Of a stretch of DNA of 64,000 nt, positions 33,326-41,283 are shown piece by piece. Origin of the DNA: Halorussus pelagicus (lineage in GTDB: Archaea; Halobacteriota; Halobacteria; Halobacteriales; Haladaptataceae). The translations under genes and the position numbers were made by a program. The DNA is taken from NCBI RefSeq assembly GCF_004087835.1, contig NZ_CP035119.1, forward strand, positions 2,232,001 through 2,296,000. Direction: 5' to 3'. Numbering within the stretch: the stretch's first letter is position 1; each line of letters opens with the position of its first letter. The notes beneath the pieces are model-generated. The model was not told the DNA's origin. It saw only the letters and a program-made list of their open reading frames with translations, and ran no database searches.

Positions 33326-34960
33326 CTATCCGCCGTTCGAGAGTTGCGCGCGAACGACGGCCGTGACCTCGTCGCTCGACAGGTCCCCGAGCCGGGAATC
33401 CTCGCCGAGCGTTTCGATGATGGTCTCGGGTTGCTCGTTGAACGTGAACTCGATGAACATCCCCGAAGAGGGACCGTGGCTCTTGCGCTCGGACTCGACG
33501 ATGGAGTAGGTCGTCAGCTCCTTCATCTTGTTGACGTAGGTCTCCTGATGGTACTGGTCGGCGTCGAGCGCGTCCGTGAGGAAGCGATAGACCTGATACC
33601 CCGTCGTACTCCGGGCCGAGCTATCCCCGCTCTCGTCGGCCACGGCCGCCGTCGCGTACAGACAGAGCTTCTTCTGGGTGCTGATTCCTCGCGTCACTTC
33701 GAGGACGCGGTTGCGCTCGACTTTGTCCTGTGCCTTCCGGACGTGCTGTTCGCCCACGCGGTCCCCACCCTCTCGTTCGGCGAGGTCGCCCGCGACTCGC
33801 ATCAGGTCGATGGCCTTCCGAGCGTCGCCGTGGTTCTGCGCGGCGAACGCGGCCGCGAGCGGAATCACGTCGTCCTGAAGGACGCCCTCGCGGAACGCGT
33901 CCTCCCGATGACGGAGAATCGCGCGCAACTGATTGGCGTCGTAGTCGTCGAAGTGAACGTCCTCGGGCGTGAACGAACTCAGCGCGCGACTCCCGACCGA
34001 TTCGAGCATCTTCGTGTCGTTCGTGATGGCCGCAATCGAGACCTGCGCGGTGATGTCGTTGCTCGACCCCGCGCGAGAGAGTTGGTAGAGCAGTCGGGAG
34101 AACGCCGGTTGGTCCTTGTCGCGTCGCCCGACGAGCATGTCGAGTTCGTCAAGGACGAACACGACCGTGTCGAAGTTATCGTTGACCAGCCGGTAGAGTT
34201 CCCGCCACTTCTCTTTGGTCGAGACCCCGTGCTGGGGCACTTCGAGGGGGACGCCCGCTTGGTCGGCGACCTTCATGGCGAGTTCGTAGACGGCCGACCC
34301 GAGCGTGCCGATGTCTTGGCAGTTCATCTCGACGACGCCGAACCGAATCCCCCGACTGTCACAGAGGCGACCGATGTTCTCACAGACCGCGTTGATAATG
34401 AGCGACTTGCCGGTCCCCGACGGCCCGTACAGAAAGAGGTTCGGCGGGCGATTGTCGCCGATGGCGACTCGGAGCATCTTCGTGACCTGTGTCAACTGCT
34501 CGTCGCGGCCGACGATGCGCTCTTCCTCGACGACCTCGTTGGGGTTGAGCAGCGAGCGATTGCGAATGAGCGACTGCTGTTCGTCGAAATCCAACAGCAT
34601 CTCCTCGATGGACTTCGACCCGTCCTCGTCGGTGGCCGCTTCGTCCGGTTCGGTGGTCTCTCGCTGTTCGGCGGCGTCTCGCTGTTCGGTGGTCTCTCCC
34701 CGTTCGACATCGCCCTCGGACTCGGTAGGACCCTCCGACTCGGTGGGTTCCTCGGACTCGATGGAGTCGTCCACCTCGTCCGTCGTCCTCGACTCGACGA
34801 CATCCGTCGTCTCCGACTCGGCGATCTGCCCCGGTCCCTCGGCTTCTCTCTCCCCAGCCACCGCCGCGGCCCGCGAGTCCGCGGGGCGCGAATCGGCCTC
34901 GTCGTCCCCGAGAGAAGCGTCCCCCTCTTCGGTATTTCCAACTGAAGCGTCAGAATTCAT
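33326..34960 (-). CDS. orc1: Orc1/Cdc6 replication initiator
   Basis: A 544-residue AAA+ initiator. With the ATG at 34960 it follows a TTTAATGG TATA-like site by about 25 bases, implying a leaderless message. A further upstream ATG at 34981 would add 7 residues. Walker A is GPSGTGKS (about residue 179) and Walker B is VVFVLDELD (about 266). The winged-helix C-terminal domain ends in LSNGG. The first 120 residues are an acidic low-complexity extension with repeated TESE and TTEQR words, well beyond the usual N-terminus. It is divergent from the origin repeats at 35085-35929. Confidence 0.95.
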   Translation of the reverse strand: MNSDASVGNTEEGDASLGDDEADSRPADSRAAAVAGEREAEGPGQIAESETTDVVESRTTDEVDDSIESEEPTESEGPTESEGDVERGETTEQRDAAEQRETTEPDEAATDEDGSKSIEEMLLDFDEQQSLIRNRSLLNPNEVVEEERIVGRDEQLTQVTKMLRVAIGDNRPPNLFLYGPSGTGKSLIINAVCENIGRLCDSRGIRFGVVEMNCQDIGTLGSAVYELAMKVADQAGVPLEVPQHGVSTKEKWRELYRLVNDNFDTVVFVLDELDMLVGRRDKDQPAFSRLLYQLSRAGSSNDITAQVSIAAITNDTKMLESVGSRALSSFTPEDVHFDDYDANQLRAILRHREDAFREGVLQDDVIPLAAAFAAQNHGDARKAIDLMRVAGDLAEREGGDRVGEQHVRKAQDKVERNRVLEVTRGISTQKKLCLYATAAVADESGDSSARSTTGYQVYRFLTDALDADQYHQETYVNKMKELTTYSIVESERKSHGPSSGMFIEFTFNEQPETIIETLGEDSRLGDLSSDEVTAVVRAQLSNGG

Positions 34961-35084
34961 GCTTCGAGCGTCTCGGCCCATCCATTAAACTTTGCCGTTA
35001 TCGATGTGTATTCGGTCCGTACGTTCGGCGACGATACCGGAGACGACGGTCTCGGCGTTGCGAAGTCGATATCTCGGACGGTAT

Positions 35085-35095
35085 TGACGAAGTGT
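35085..35095 (+). repeat. ORB-like repeat L1 (degenerate)
   Basis: TGACGAAGTGT matches TATCGAAGTGT at 9 of 11 positions and is followed by TTTGC. Confidence 0.5.
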
Positions 35096-35164
35096 TTGCT
35101 TCGAGCGAGACGAACTCTCGCTGTGACCGGCGGCGAGGCGTAGCTCTTGACAGAGAGACTCCTC

Positions 35165-35175
35165 TATCGAAGTGT
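35165..35175 (+). repeat. ORB-like repeat L2
   Basis: TATCGAAGTGT is preceded by CTCC and followed by TTCGG. A G-rich run (GGAGGGAGGGGTGGG) begins 13 bases downstream, as is seen beside ORBs in other haloarchaea. Confidence 0.75.
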
Positions 35176-35324
35176 TTCGGTCGTATGGAGGGAGGGGTGG
35201 GAGTGTCGAGGAACGTCCACCGGGGTCGTGTCTCTGCAAGACCGACGGTACGACCGATTTTGCGTGTTTTTGAGGGCGATACGCATAAACTCATCTCTTC
35301 TTAAAAGGAACTCCCACTCACCGT

Positions 35325-35335
35325 TATCGAAGTGT
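35325..35335 (+). repeat. ORB-like repeat L3
   Basis: TATCGAAGTGT followed by TCGATGTGTTTCG. It is the innermost copy on the left arm. Confidence 0.7.
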
Positions 35336-35590
35336 TCGATGTGTTTCGTTGTATCTATCGCTTCTTCATTTTTGTCGTTTCTCTAGAAGAGTAGAGTAGA
35401 GTAGAGTAGAGGAAAAGAGAGGAGAGGAGAACAGAGAGGAGAGGAGAACAGAGAAGGTGGAGAACGAAGAGAAAGGAACCAGCAAGGATACGAATGCGCG
35501 AGAAACGAGTAAACTCTCAATCGTTCTCCGAACTCGCTGTAGCGAGACGAGTGTTCTCGGGTGAGTCAACTTCCACTGATGAGCACGCAA

Positions 35591-35608
35591 ACACTTCGAT
35601 AGAGGTGT
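35591..35608 (-). repeat. ORB-like repeat R1
   Basis: ACACTTCGATAGAGGTGT, an exact inverted copy of the left-arm core with a palindromic GAGGTGT extension. Confidence 0.78.
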
Positions 35609-35634
35609 GCGTCTCTCAGCTTCCTTTCTCCGAT

Positions 35635-35652
35635 ACACTTCGATAGACGTGT
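35635..35652 (-). repeat. ORB-like repeat R2
   Basis: ACACTTCGATAGACGTGT, one mismatch to R1, 44 bases to its right. Confidence 0.76.
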
Positions 35653-35725
35653 ATTACTAAATCGGTCTCACAGCGAGAGAGACCCGACACTTGCCGCGAC
35701 GAAGGCGAAAATAGTGGCGGACAAA

Positions 35726-35805
35726 GGTACCCACTGCTCCGAAGTCAGAGATAGGGATGGGTAGAGGTATCCACTGCTCCGAAGTCGCAGATAAGGATGG
35801 GTAGA
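35726..35805. repeat. Two tandem 40-bp direct repeats in the origin
   Basis: The unit at 35726-35765 is followed directly by a second at 35766-35805, with 36 of 40 positions identical. Each contains CCACTGCTCCGAAGTC and GGATGGGTAGA. The unit carries a GAAGT core like the ORB repeats and may be another protein-binding site. Confidence 0.85.
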
Positions 35806-35868
35806 CGCATTCCTCGCTATGGAATCTACTCACTGACTGAACGAGTTACCCCCACTCTGACACGGAAC

Positions 35869-35886
35869 ACACTTCGATAGAGGTGT
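35869..35886 (-). repeat. ORB-like repeat R3
   Basis: ACACTTCGATAGAGGTGT, identical to R1. Confidence 0.78.
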
Positions 35887-35911
35887 GTGGGAACGTCTCC
35901 CGGCGTCGAGT

Positions 35912-35929
35912 ACAAATCGATAGAGGTGT
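35912..35929 (-). repeat. ORB-like repeat R4 (degenerate)
   Basis: ACAAATCGATAGAGGTGT, two mismatches to R1, 26 bases right of R3. It is the rightmost copy. Confidence 0.65.
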
Positions 35930-35986
35930 CTCCTCGACACGGAGAAGCAAAACCGAACGCCGGGGCGGCTCGACGGGGCGAATCGA

Positions 35987-36262
35987 CTACTCGTAGGGGT
36001 ATCGCGCCTGTTCGCCGCAGTCGCAGGTGACGACGACGTGGTCGCCCTGTAGCCTGACACGGGCGTTCTTCCCCGGTCGGAGGTAGGCGTCGCAGTCGTC
36101 GCAGGTGAAGCGCTTGAACTGCGTGGGAAGCGAGAGTCTGTTGCGCTCGGCGAGTCTACGCGCGAGTCGCACGTAGTCTCGGGCGCGGTCGTCGTGGCAC
36201 TCGGCGGCGGCGTCACGGGCGAGCGAGGCGAGTCGCTCGATGCGCTCTTCGGCTATCGTCAT
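35987..36262 (-). CDS. rnp4: Ribonuclease P protein component 4 (Rpp21 homolog)
   Basis: A 91-residue zinc-ribbon protein. The N-terminal helices (RIERLASLARDAAAECHDDRARDYVRLARRLAERNRLSLP) precede KRFTCDDCDAYLRPGKNARVR and VVVTCDCGEQARYPYE, whose four cysteines bind zinc. It is the archaeal Rpp21 subunit of RNase P, required for tRNA 5' processing. The end of the gene is 57 bases from the nearest ORB-like repeat. An A/T-rich TATA candidate lies about 100 bases upstream at 36358-36375. Confidence 0.92.
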   Translation of the reverse strand: MTIAEERIERLASLARDAAAECHDDRARDYVRLARRLAERNRLSLPTQFKRFTCDDCDAYLRPGKNARVRLQGDHVVVTCDCGEQARYPYE

Positions 36263-36684
36263 GAAGTGTGGGAATGGGGGGTGGGGGTTTCCGGGGCGAG
36301 ACAGGACAAGGATAGAAGGTTCCTGTGTTGCCCCATGCGGGCAATTCTCGGTGCAGGTTATATATTTTTTGTTTTGTGTCGAAAGCGTCGAATCCCCGAA
36401 GTCGCCCTCATCCAGCGGGTTCTAGTAGCCCTCATCAAGTTCGTTCCAGTAACCCTCATCAAGTTCGTTCCAGTAACCCTCATCAAGTTCGTTCCGGTAA
36501 CCCCCATCCAGTGCGTTCCGGTAGGGTTTTGTCGCGGCCGCCGCATCGGTCGGACAGTGACAAGGCTGTACGGCCGCGAGAACGACATCTCTGAGAAGAG
36601 CCTCTCCGAGAGCGGTCTCTCCGATATTTCCGAACTCGACCTCTTCGAGAACCACCTCGCTGACTCCGACCCCGAGAGCCGACG
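36263..36684. other. Intergenic region with minisatellite
   Basis: No confident gene. GTTATATATTTTTTGTTTTG at 36357-36376 is an AT-rich promoter candidate for rnp4 on the minus strand. A 24-bp tandem repeat occupies 36405-36524. The right part (36585-36675) is a Ser/Glu/Leu-encoding repetitive tract (CTCTCCGAGAGC-like words) upstream of the glycosyltransferase. Confidence 0.5.
36405..36524. repeat. 24-bp tandem minisatellite, five copies
   Basis: Five contiguous 24-base units start at 36405, 36429, 36453, 36477 and 36501. The consensus begins CCCTCATCAAGTTCGTTCC. The middle two are identical and the outer ones diverge. The period is a multiple of 3, so any reading frame keeps an 8-residue repeat (WNELDEGY on the minus strand). 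There are no spacers, so it is not a CRISPR array. Confidence 0.92.
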
Positions 36685-37713
36685 ATGCGAGTGAGCCACT
36701 ACTTCGAGTGGGAGGAGTACATCACGGGCGGCCACGCCCAGTCGGTGGACAACCAGCGCAAGATTATGGACCGCCACGGTATCGAGTACACCGCCGAACC
36801 GACGCTCGACGCCGACCTGCTCCACCTCAACAACATGGGACCGAAATCGCTCTACTACGCCAAGCGCGCCCGGCGCGCCGACGTGCCGGTCCTCGTTCAC
36901 ACCCACCAGACCGCCGAGGACTTCGAGGAGAGTTTCGCGTTCTCGAACGCCCTCGCCAAGCCGATGAAGCCCTATCTGCGCTACGCCTACTCGCTGGCCG
37001 ACCACCTCGTCTGCCCCTCCGAGTACAACCGGCGGGTCATCGAGGAGTACGCCGACGCGCCCAAGACGGTCGTCAGCAACGGGTTCGACCCCGCGAAAGT
37101 CGAGGGCTACGACGACCCGGACCTCCGGCAGAAATATCTGGACCGCTACGACCTCGACCCGCCCGTAATCTTCAACGTCGGCCACGTCATCAAGCGCAAG
37201 GGACTGGAAGCGTTCGTCGAGACCGCCCGCCAGATGCCCGACCTCGATTTCGTCTGGTTCGGCTTCCTCAACCCCGCGGGTGGCGAACTCGACCGCTTCC
37301 TCAAGAGCAAGGACACCAAGCGACTCGTCGAGAGCGCGCCCGACAACTGCCAGTTCACGGGCTACGTCGAGGACATCGAGGGCGCGTTCGCGGCGGGCGA
37401 CGCGTTCTTCTGGCCGAGCAAGAACGAAAACGAGGGCATCGCGCTGCTGGAAGCGATGTCCTGTGGCAAACCGCTGGTCATCCGCGACATCCCGACCTAC
37501 GACTGGTTGGACGACGAGACTCACTGCTTGAAAGCCAGCGACGAGTCGGCCGACGCCGCGACGGCCGCCGACGAGTTCGCCGACGCGCTGGACCGACTCC
37601 GGGACCCCGACCTGCGGGAACGACTCGGCGACGCCGCGGCCGAGAAGAGCCGCGAGTTCGAACTCGACGCGGTCGGCGAAGACCTCGTGTCGCTGTACCG
37701 AAAGCTGGCCTGA
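36685..37713 (+). CDS. GT4-family glycosyltransferase
   Basis: A 342-residue GT-B enzyme. The N-terminal acceptor domain starts MRVSHYFEWEEYITGGHAQSV. The nucleotide-sugar domain has NVGHVIKRKGLEAFVETARQ and WPSKNENEGIALLEAMSCGKPLVI, with the two-glutamate E-N-E-G-I-A-L-L-E motif of GT4 retaining transferases. It forms a same-strand pair with the next glycosyltransferase (85-base gap). Glycolipid or surface glycan synthesis is likely, but the acceptor is unknown. Confidence 0.9.
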   Translation: MRVSHYFEWEEYITGGHAQSVDNQRKIMDRHGIEYTAEPTLDADLLHLNNMGPKSLYYAKRARRADVPVLVHTHQTAEDFEESFAFSNALAKPMKPYLRYAYSLADHLVCPSEYNRRVIEEYADAPKTVVSNGFDPAKVEGYDDPDLRQKYLDRYDLDPPVIFNVGHVIKRKGLEAFVETARQMPDLDFVWFGFLNPAGGELDRFLKSKDTKRLVESAPDNCQFTGYVEDIEGAFAAGDAFFWPSKNENEGIALLEAMSCGKPLVIRDIPTYDWLDDETHCLKASDESADAATAADEFADALDRLRDPDLRERLGDAAAEKSREFELDAVGEDLVSLYRKLA

Positions 37714-37798
37714 ACCCCTTCGTCGCCGGTTCACCCCGGTGTTCGCCCGCGAGCGAACTTCAAAAGGACTTAACTACCGGTTGCCAAAGGGGCCAACA

Positions 37799-38902
37799 AT
37801 GGAACGGGTCGCCGCGTTCACAGACACCTACCTCCCGACGGTCAACGGCGTGACCTACACCATCGAGTCGTGGCGCGACCGGTGGGAGCGAGCAGGTGGC
37901 CGCATGGACGTGGTTTACCCCGGCGCTGACGGCCACCGTCCGAGCGACGGCGAACACCCGGTCGGGAGCCTTCCGCTTCCGTTCTACGACGGATTCCGAC
38001 TCGGCACGCCGACGGTGCCCGAGGCGGTCCGCGACGTGGAAGTCGTCCACGCCCACACGCCGTTCAACATCGGTCTCGGCGGCCTGCGTCTCGCTCGGAA
38101 ACGGGACGTGCCGCTGGTGGCGTCCTACCACACGCCGACCAGCGAGTACGCCGCTTACATCTCGCCGACCGACTCCATCGCGTCGCTGGTCGGCCGGGTC
38201 TCGGAAGCCTACGAGCGGTGGTTCTACGGCCGGGCTGACGCGGTACTGGTACCATCCGGGGCGACCCGCGACCACCTGAAGACGGAGGTCGGCGTGGACA
38301 CCGACGTAGAGGTGGTTCCCAACGGTATCGACACCGAACGATTCCGCCCGGTTGACACCGACGAGTTCCTCGCTCGCTACGACCTCGGAAACGAGCGACC
38401 GCTCGTGGGCTACACCGGGCGACACGGCTACGAGAAGCGTCTCCCGGAACTCGTCGCGGCGGCGGCCGACATGGACGTGACGGTCGTCTTCGGTGGCGAC
38501 GGCCCGGCCCGCGAGAAATTGGAGTCCCAAGCGGCCGACCTCGGGGCTGACGCTCGGTTCCTCGGCTTTCTCGACCGCGAGGAACTGCCCGCGTTCTACT
38601 CGGCGCTCGATGTCTTCGCCTTCCCGAGTCCAGTCGAGACGCAGGGACTCGTCGCGTTGGAGGCCAACGCCTGCGGGACGCCCGTGGTGGGCGCGAACGC
38701 GGGCGCGCTCGCCAACACAATCGAGGACGGAGAGACGGGCTATCACTACGAGAGCGGGAACATCGACGAGTTCAAAGCCGCGATTCGCCGGACGCTGGCC
38801 GACCGCGACGACCTCCGCGAGCGGTGTCTGGCCCGGCGCGACGACGTGAGCGTCGAACACGCGGTCCAAAAGCTAGAGAGCATCTACGACCGCATCCGGT
38901 AG
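37799..38902 (+). CDS. GT4-family glycosyltransferase (diacylglycerol glycosyltransferase-like)
   Basis: A 367-residue enzyme from the ATG at 37799. A GTG further upstream would add a basic stretch with no family character. RVAAFTDTYLPTVNGVTYTIESWRDRWERAGG is typical of lipid- and mannose-directed GT4 enzymes. VPNGIDTERFRP and PSPVETQGLVALEANACGTPVVGANAGAL form the donor site. It is probably in an operon with the preceding transferase and probably acts on archaeal glycolipids. Confidence 0.9.
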   Translation: MERVAAFTDTYLPTVNGVTYTIESWRDRWERAGGRMDVVYPGADGHRPSDGEHPVGSLPLPFYDGFRLGTPTVPEAVRDVEVVHAHTPFNIGLGGLRLARKRDVPLVASYHTPTSEYAAYISPTDSIASLVGRVSEAYERWFYGRADAVLVPSGATRDHLKTEVGVDTDVEVVPNGIDTERFRPVDTDEFLARYDLGNERPLVGYTGRHGYEKRLPELVAAAADMDVTVVFGGDGPAREKLESQAADLGADARFLGFLDREELPAFYSALDVFAFPSPVETQGLVALEANACGTPVVGANAGALANTIEDGETGYHYESGNIDEFKAAIRRTLADRDDLRERCLARRDDVSVEHAVQKLESIYDRIR

Positions 38903-39013
38903 CGTCGGGCGACGACCGATTCCGATACGTTTCAGCGTCCGACACCGGAATTTAGCAGTCCCTCATCTGAGGGGTTGCACATGTTATAAGTTTGTGCAAC
39001 TCCAGAGAGAAGC

Positions 39014-39382
39014 ATGACAATCTCAGTCGCCGCCATCAGTGCGGGGTTCAACGCGCTTCCGGGCCAAGCCGCCGTGCTGGACCGGTCGGGCTACATCCTC
39101 ATCACGAATCGGGCGTGGCGGGAGTTCGCAGTTGCGGACGGTCCCAAGGGAGACCACGTCGGGGAGAACTATCTGTCGGTCTGCGACGCGAGCGAGGACG
39201 GGACCGGACTCGGCTTGGCAATCGTCGAGCAGGTCGTCGATGCCCACGACTGGACGATAGATGTGACAGAGAGCGCGTCTAACGCGGCGATCGCCGACGC
39301 GCGACAAGTGACGCCCGACGGCGGCCGGGAGTCCCCGGCGTCACCGCGCAACCGGGGCGCGCGCTTCGAGGTGGCGTTTTAA
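39014..39382 (+). pseudogene. Internally deleted histidine kinase (PAS-HATPase relic)
   Basis: A 122-codon frame. Residues 1-57 read as a PAS-like sensory start (GFNALPGQAAVLDRSGYILITNRAWREFAV...GENYLSVCDAS). It then jumps straight to the ATP-binding G box EDGTGLGLAIVEQVVDAHDW and a final GARFEVAF. The dimerisation helices with the phospho-His and the N box are missing, so it cannot autophosphorylate normally. A TATA-like GTTATAAGTTT lies upstream. It could be expressed as a mini-protein but looks like a deletion relic. Confidence 0.8.
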
Positions 39383-40206
39383 AGCTCGACGCGCTCGACC
39401 AGATTGTTCTCGCCCTCGCGGATGTTGACCGCGATGATGCGGATGTCGTCCTCCAGCCCCGAATCGCGGAGTTTCGCCTTCAGTAGGTTGTCGATCTGAT
39501 AGACGCCCGCGGCGTTCAGCATCTCTATCTCCACGAGGACGGGTACGGTGTCGCCCTGTCGCAGCGAGACGCGCTGGATGGCCTGACTGGAGACGGTGTC
39601 GATGCCTCGGCCGCCCTTCTCGTAGGGCATGCGCGACCGGCCCTCCTCCATGTCGAGGGCATCGGCGACTCGGACGACGCCCGCTTCGGTCGTGAGCGGG
39701 TCCTCCTCGGTGTGGTGACAGAGAATCGCGTGGAGGACCTCGCCCTTGACTCGGACGACCTCCTCGGTGTCGTAGAAGTCGAACTGGGGGAGGATGCGGT
39801 CGAGGATGTCTGCCGCCAAGGGAATCGACCAGTAGGCGTGTTCGTCGCGGTGGACGACGTGGCCGATGTCGTGGATGGTCGCCGCGAGCGCGACGATGAC
39901 GCTCTCGTCGGCCTCGTCGAGTCCCTGCTCGGACGCGCCGTTGAACCCGACGCCGCCCTGCTTCAGCAAGTCGTACAGCGACAGCGCGCGATTTCGGACG
40001 ATTTCGATGTGCTTTCTGCCGTGGTCGTTGTACCCCTTCCGCGTGACGGCGTTGACGTTTTGGGCGTCGAGGTACGTCTGAATCTCGGGGTCCTCGCGGA
40101 CGACCGCTAACACCTCGTTCAGACGCTCGTCGGGGAAGGCGTGTTCAGCGTCGGGGTCATAGGTGCGACTCACGTCGTCGGATTCCTCGGTCTCTGACTC
40201 ACTCAT
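39379..40206 (-). CDS. HD-domain metal-dependent phosphohydrolase
   Basis: A 275-residue protein from the ATG at 40206. HD-domain metal ligands are seen in NDHGRKHIEIVRNRAL, ATIHDIGHVVHRDEHA and LCHHTEEDP. The C-terminal part (QAIQRVSLRQGDTVPVLVEIEMLNAAGVYQIDNLLKAK) is characteristic of the archaeal subfamily. It probably acts on nucleotides. The 3' end overlaps the convergent relic by 4 bases. Confidence 0.88.
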   Translation of the reverse strand: MSESETEESDDVSRTYDPDAEHAFPDERLNEVLAVVREDPEIQTYLDAQNVNAVTRKGYNDHGRKHIEIVRNRALSLYDLLKQGGVGFNGASEQGLDEADESVIVALAATIHDIGHVVHRDEHAYWSIPLAADILDRILPQFDFYDTEEVVRVKGEVLHAILCHHTEEDPLTTEAGVVRVADALDMEEGRSRMPYEKGGRGIDTVSSQAIQRVSLRQGDTVPVLVEIEMLNAAGVYQIDNLLKAKLRDSGLEDDIRIIAVNIREGENNLVERVEL

Positions 40207-40597
40207 ACCCGATACCTCGTGCCCGAGCGGAAAAAGGCCTCGGCCACGCGTGATTTTGGCCGGGTCGTCGCCACTTCCCGCGTTCCGCGAATCGTTACTG
40301 ACCATCGAGTTCCGCGAATCCCCGACCGTTTAGTTCCATGCATTGCGACCGACCACGGGATGCGCCGCGTGCTCGGCCGCCCTCGCGGTTCTGCGCGGCC
40401 GAACGCGCACACCGAAAGACAACCCGCGTCTTCCGACCCTCGCTTCGCTCGCCGAGATGCGGAGAGGCAGTGTGCAGTGGCTGTGCGGTCGCGGTGCTGT
40501 GCAGTGCGGTGCGGTCGTGGTTTGATTGCCGTCGGCAATAGCTAGTGACTTCTCGACGGTCCGGGCTTTCGCAAAGAAAAATACCGACGGAAACTGA
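40207..40597. other. Intergenic region with dispersed repeat copy D
   Basis: A 391-base gap between the HD gene and the peroxiredoxin. Copy D of the repeat family lies at 40461-40546, with CTGTGCGGTCGCGGTGCTGT, then GGTTTGATTGCCGTCGGCAA and TAGCTAG. The left part has no gene I can support. Confidence 0.55.
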
Positions 40598-41068
40598 TTA
40601 CTCGGCCGCTTCGGCGGCGTCGGCGACTTCGTCGTAGTCAGGTTCGACGCCGGGGTCGTCGCTGACCCACTCATACGTGACCTCGCCGTCGCTGTTCACG
40701 ACGAAGACCGCGCGCTTGGCGACGCCGTAGTAGCCCATGTCGGCGAAGTCCATCTCTACGTCGTAGTCGTCGATTATCTCCTTGTTCGAGTCGCTGATGA
40801 TGCCGAAACTCAGGCCCTGCTGGTCGCGGAACTCGTTGAGCGAGAACGGCGCATCCACGCTGACGCCGTAGACGGTGGCGTCCTCGAACTCGTCCAACTT
40901 CTCCTCGAAGGTAGCCATCTCGGTGGTGCAGACCCCGGTGAACGCGCCGGGGAAGAACGCGAGGACGATTGGCGCGTCGTCAAGGGTCTCCGAGAGCGTG
41001 AACTCCTCGACATCGCCGTTTGCGAGCGGTGCGGTGAAATCAGGCGCGGCGTCTCCGACTGTAACCAT
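40598..41068 (-). CDS. Peroxiredoxin (AhpC/TSA family)
   Basis: A 156-residue thiol peroxidase. The peroxidatic cysteine is in FFPGAFTGVCTTEM, with the conserved T-x-x-C and Pro. No second resolving cysteine is visible, so it is probably 1-Cys. GYYGVAKRAVFVVNSDGEVTYEW is the usual C-terminal thioredoxin-fold portion. It reduces peroxides. It is divergent from tatA. Confidence 0.92.
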   Translation of the reverse strand: MVTVGDAAPDFTAPLANGDVEEFTLSETLDDAPIVLAFFPGAFTGVCTTEMATFEEKLDEFEDATVYGVSVDAPFSLNEFRDQQGLSFGIISDSNKEIIDDYDVEMDFADMGYYGVAKRAVFVVNSDGEVTYEWVSDDPGVEPDYDEVADAAEAAE

Positions 41069-41283
41069 TACAGACCGCAGTTGGTGCGTCGGCGAAAAGA
41101 CAGTTCCGAATCTCGTAGCGGGGTCGGTCTCTTGGGACCGACGTTCAACGTTGCTGTCACCTCGAAGTTACTGAATGTCCAAAATACGGATATACCGGCT
41201 CTGTCGGTCGTTTTCGACCGGTTTGGGGCGTCGTGCAACGAGCAAAAAGCCTATAATTCAGAATCAGCTATTCTCACCTAGAG

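Larger units (their letters stand above)
34961..35986. other. Putative replication origin next to orc1
   Basis: About 1 kb without genes, beside an orc1/cdc6 gene. It contains three left-side copies of TATCGAAGTGT (35085, 35165, 35325) and four inverted right-side copies (35591, 35635, 35869, 35912). Between them is a unique tract with local AT-richness (35285-35390) and a purine-rich run (35386-35465). A 40-bp tandem duplication lies at 35726-35805. Inverted origin-recognition-box arrays flanking an unwinding region beside orc1 is the known layout of haloarchaeal origins. Confidence 0.82.

Noticed and set aside
36405-36524. CRISPR array candidate
   Set aside because: The 24-bp units are contiguous with no spacers and there are no cas genes in the window.
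36358-37734. Long minus-strand reading frame opposite the first glycosyltransferase
   Set aside because: It is a shadow frame produced by codon bias. The plus-strand frame has clear GT4 motifs and the minus frame has none.
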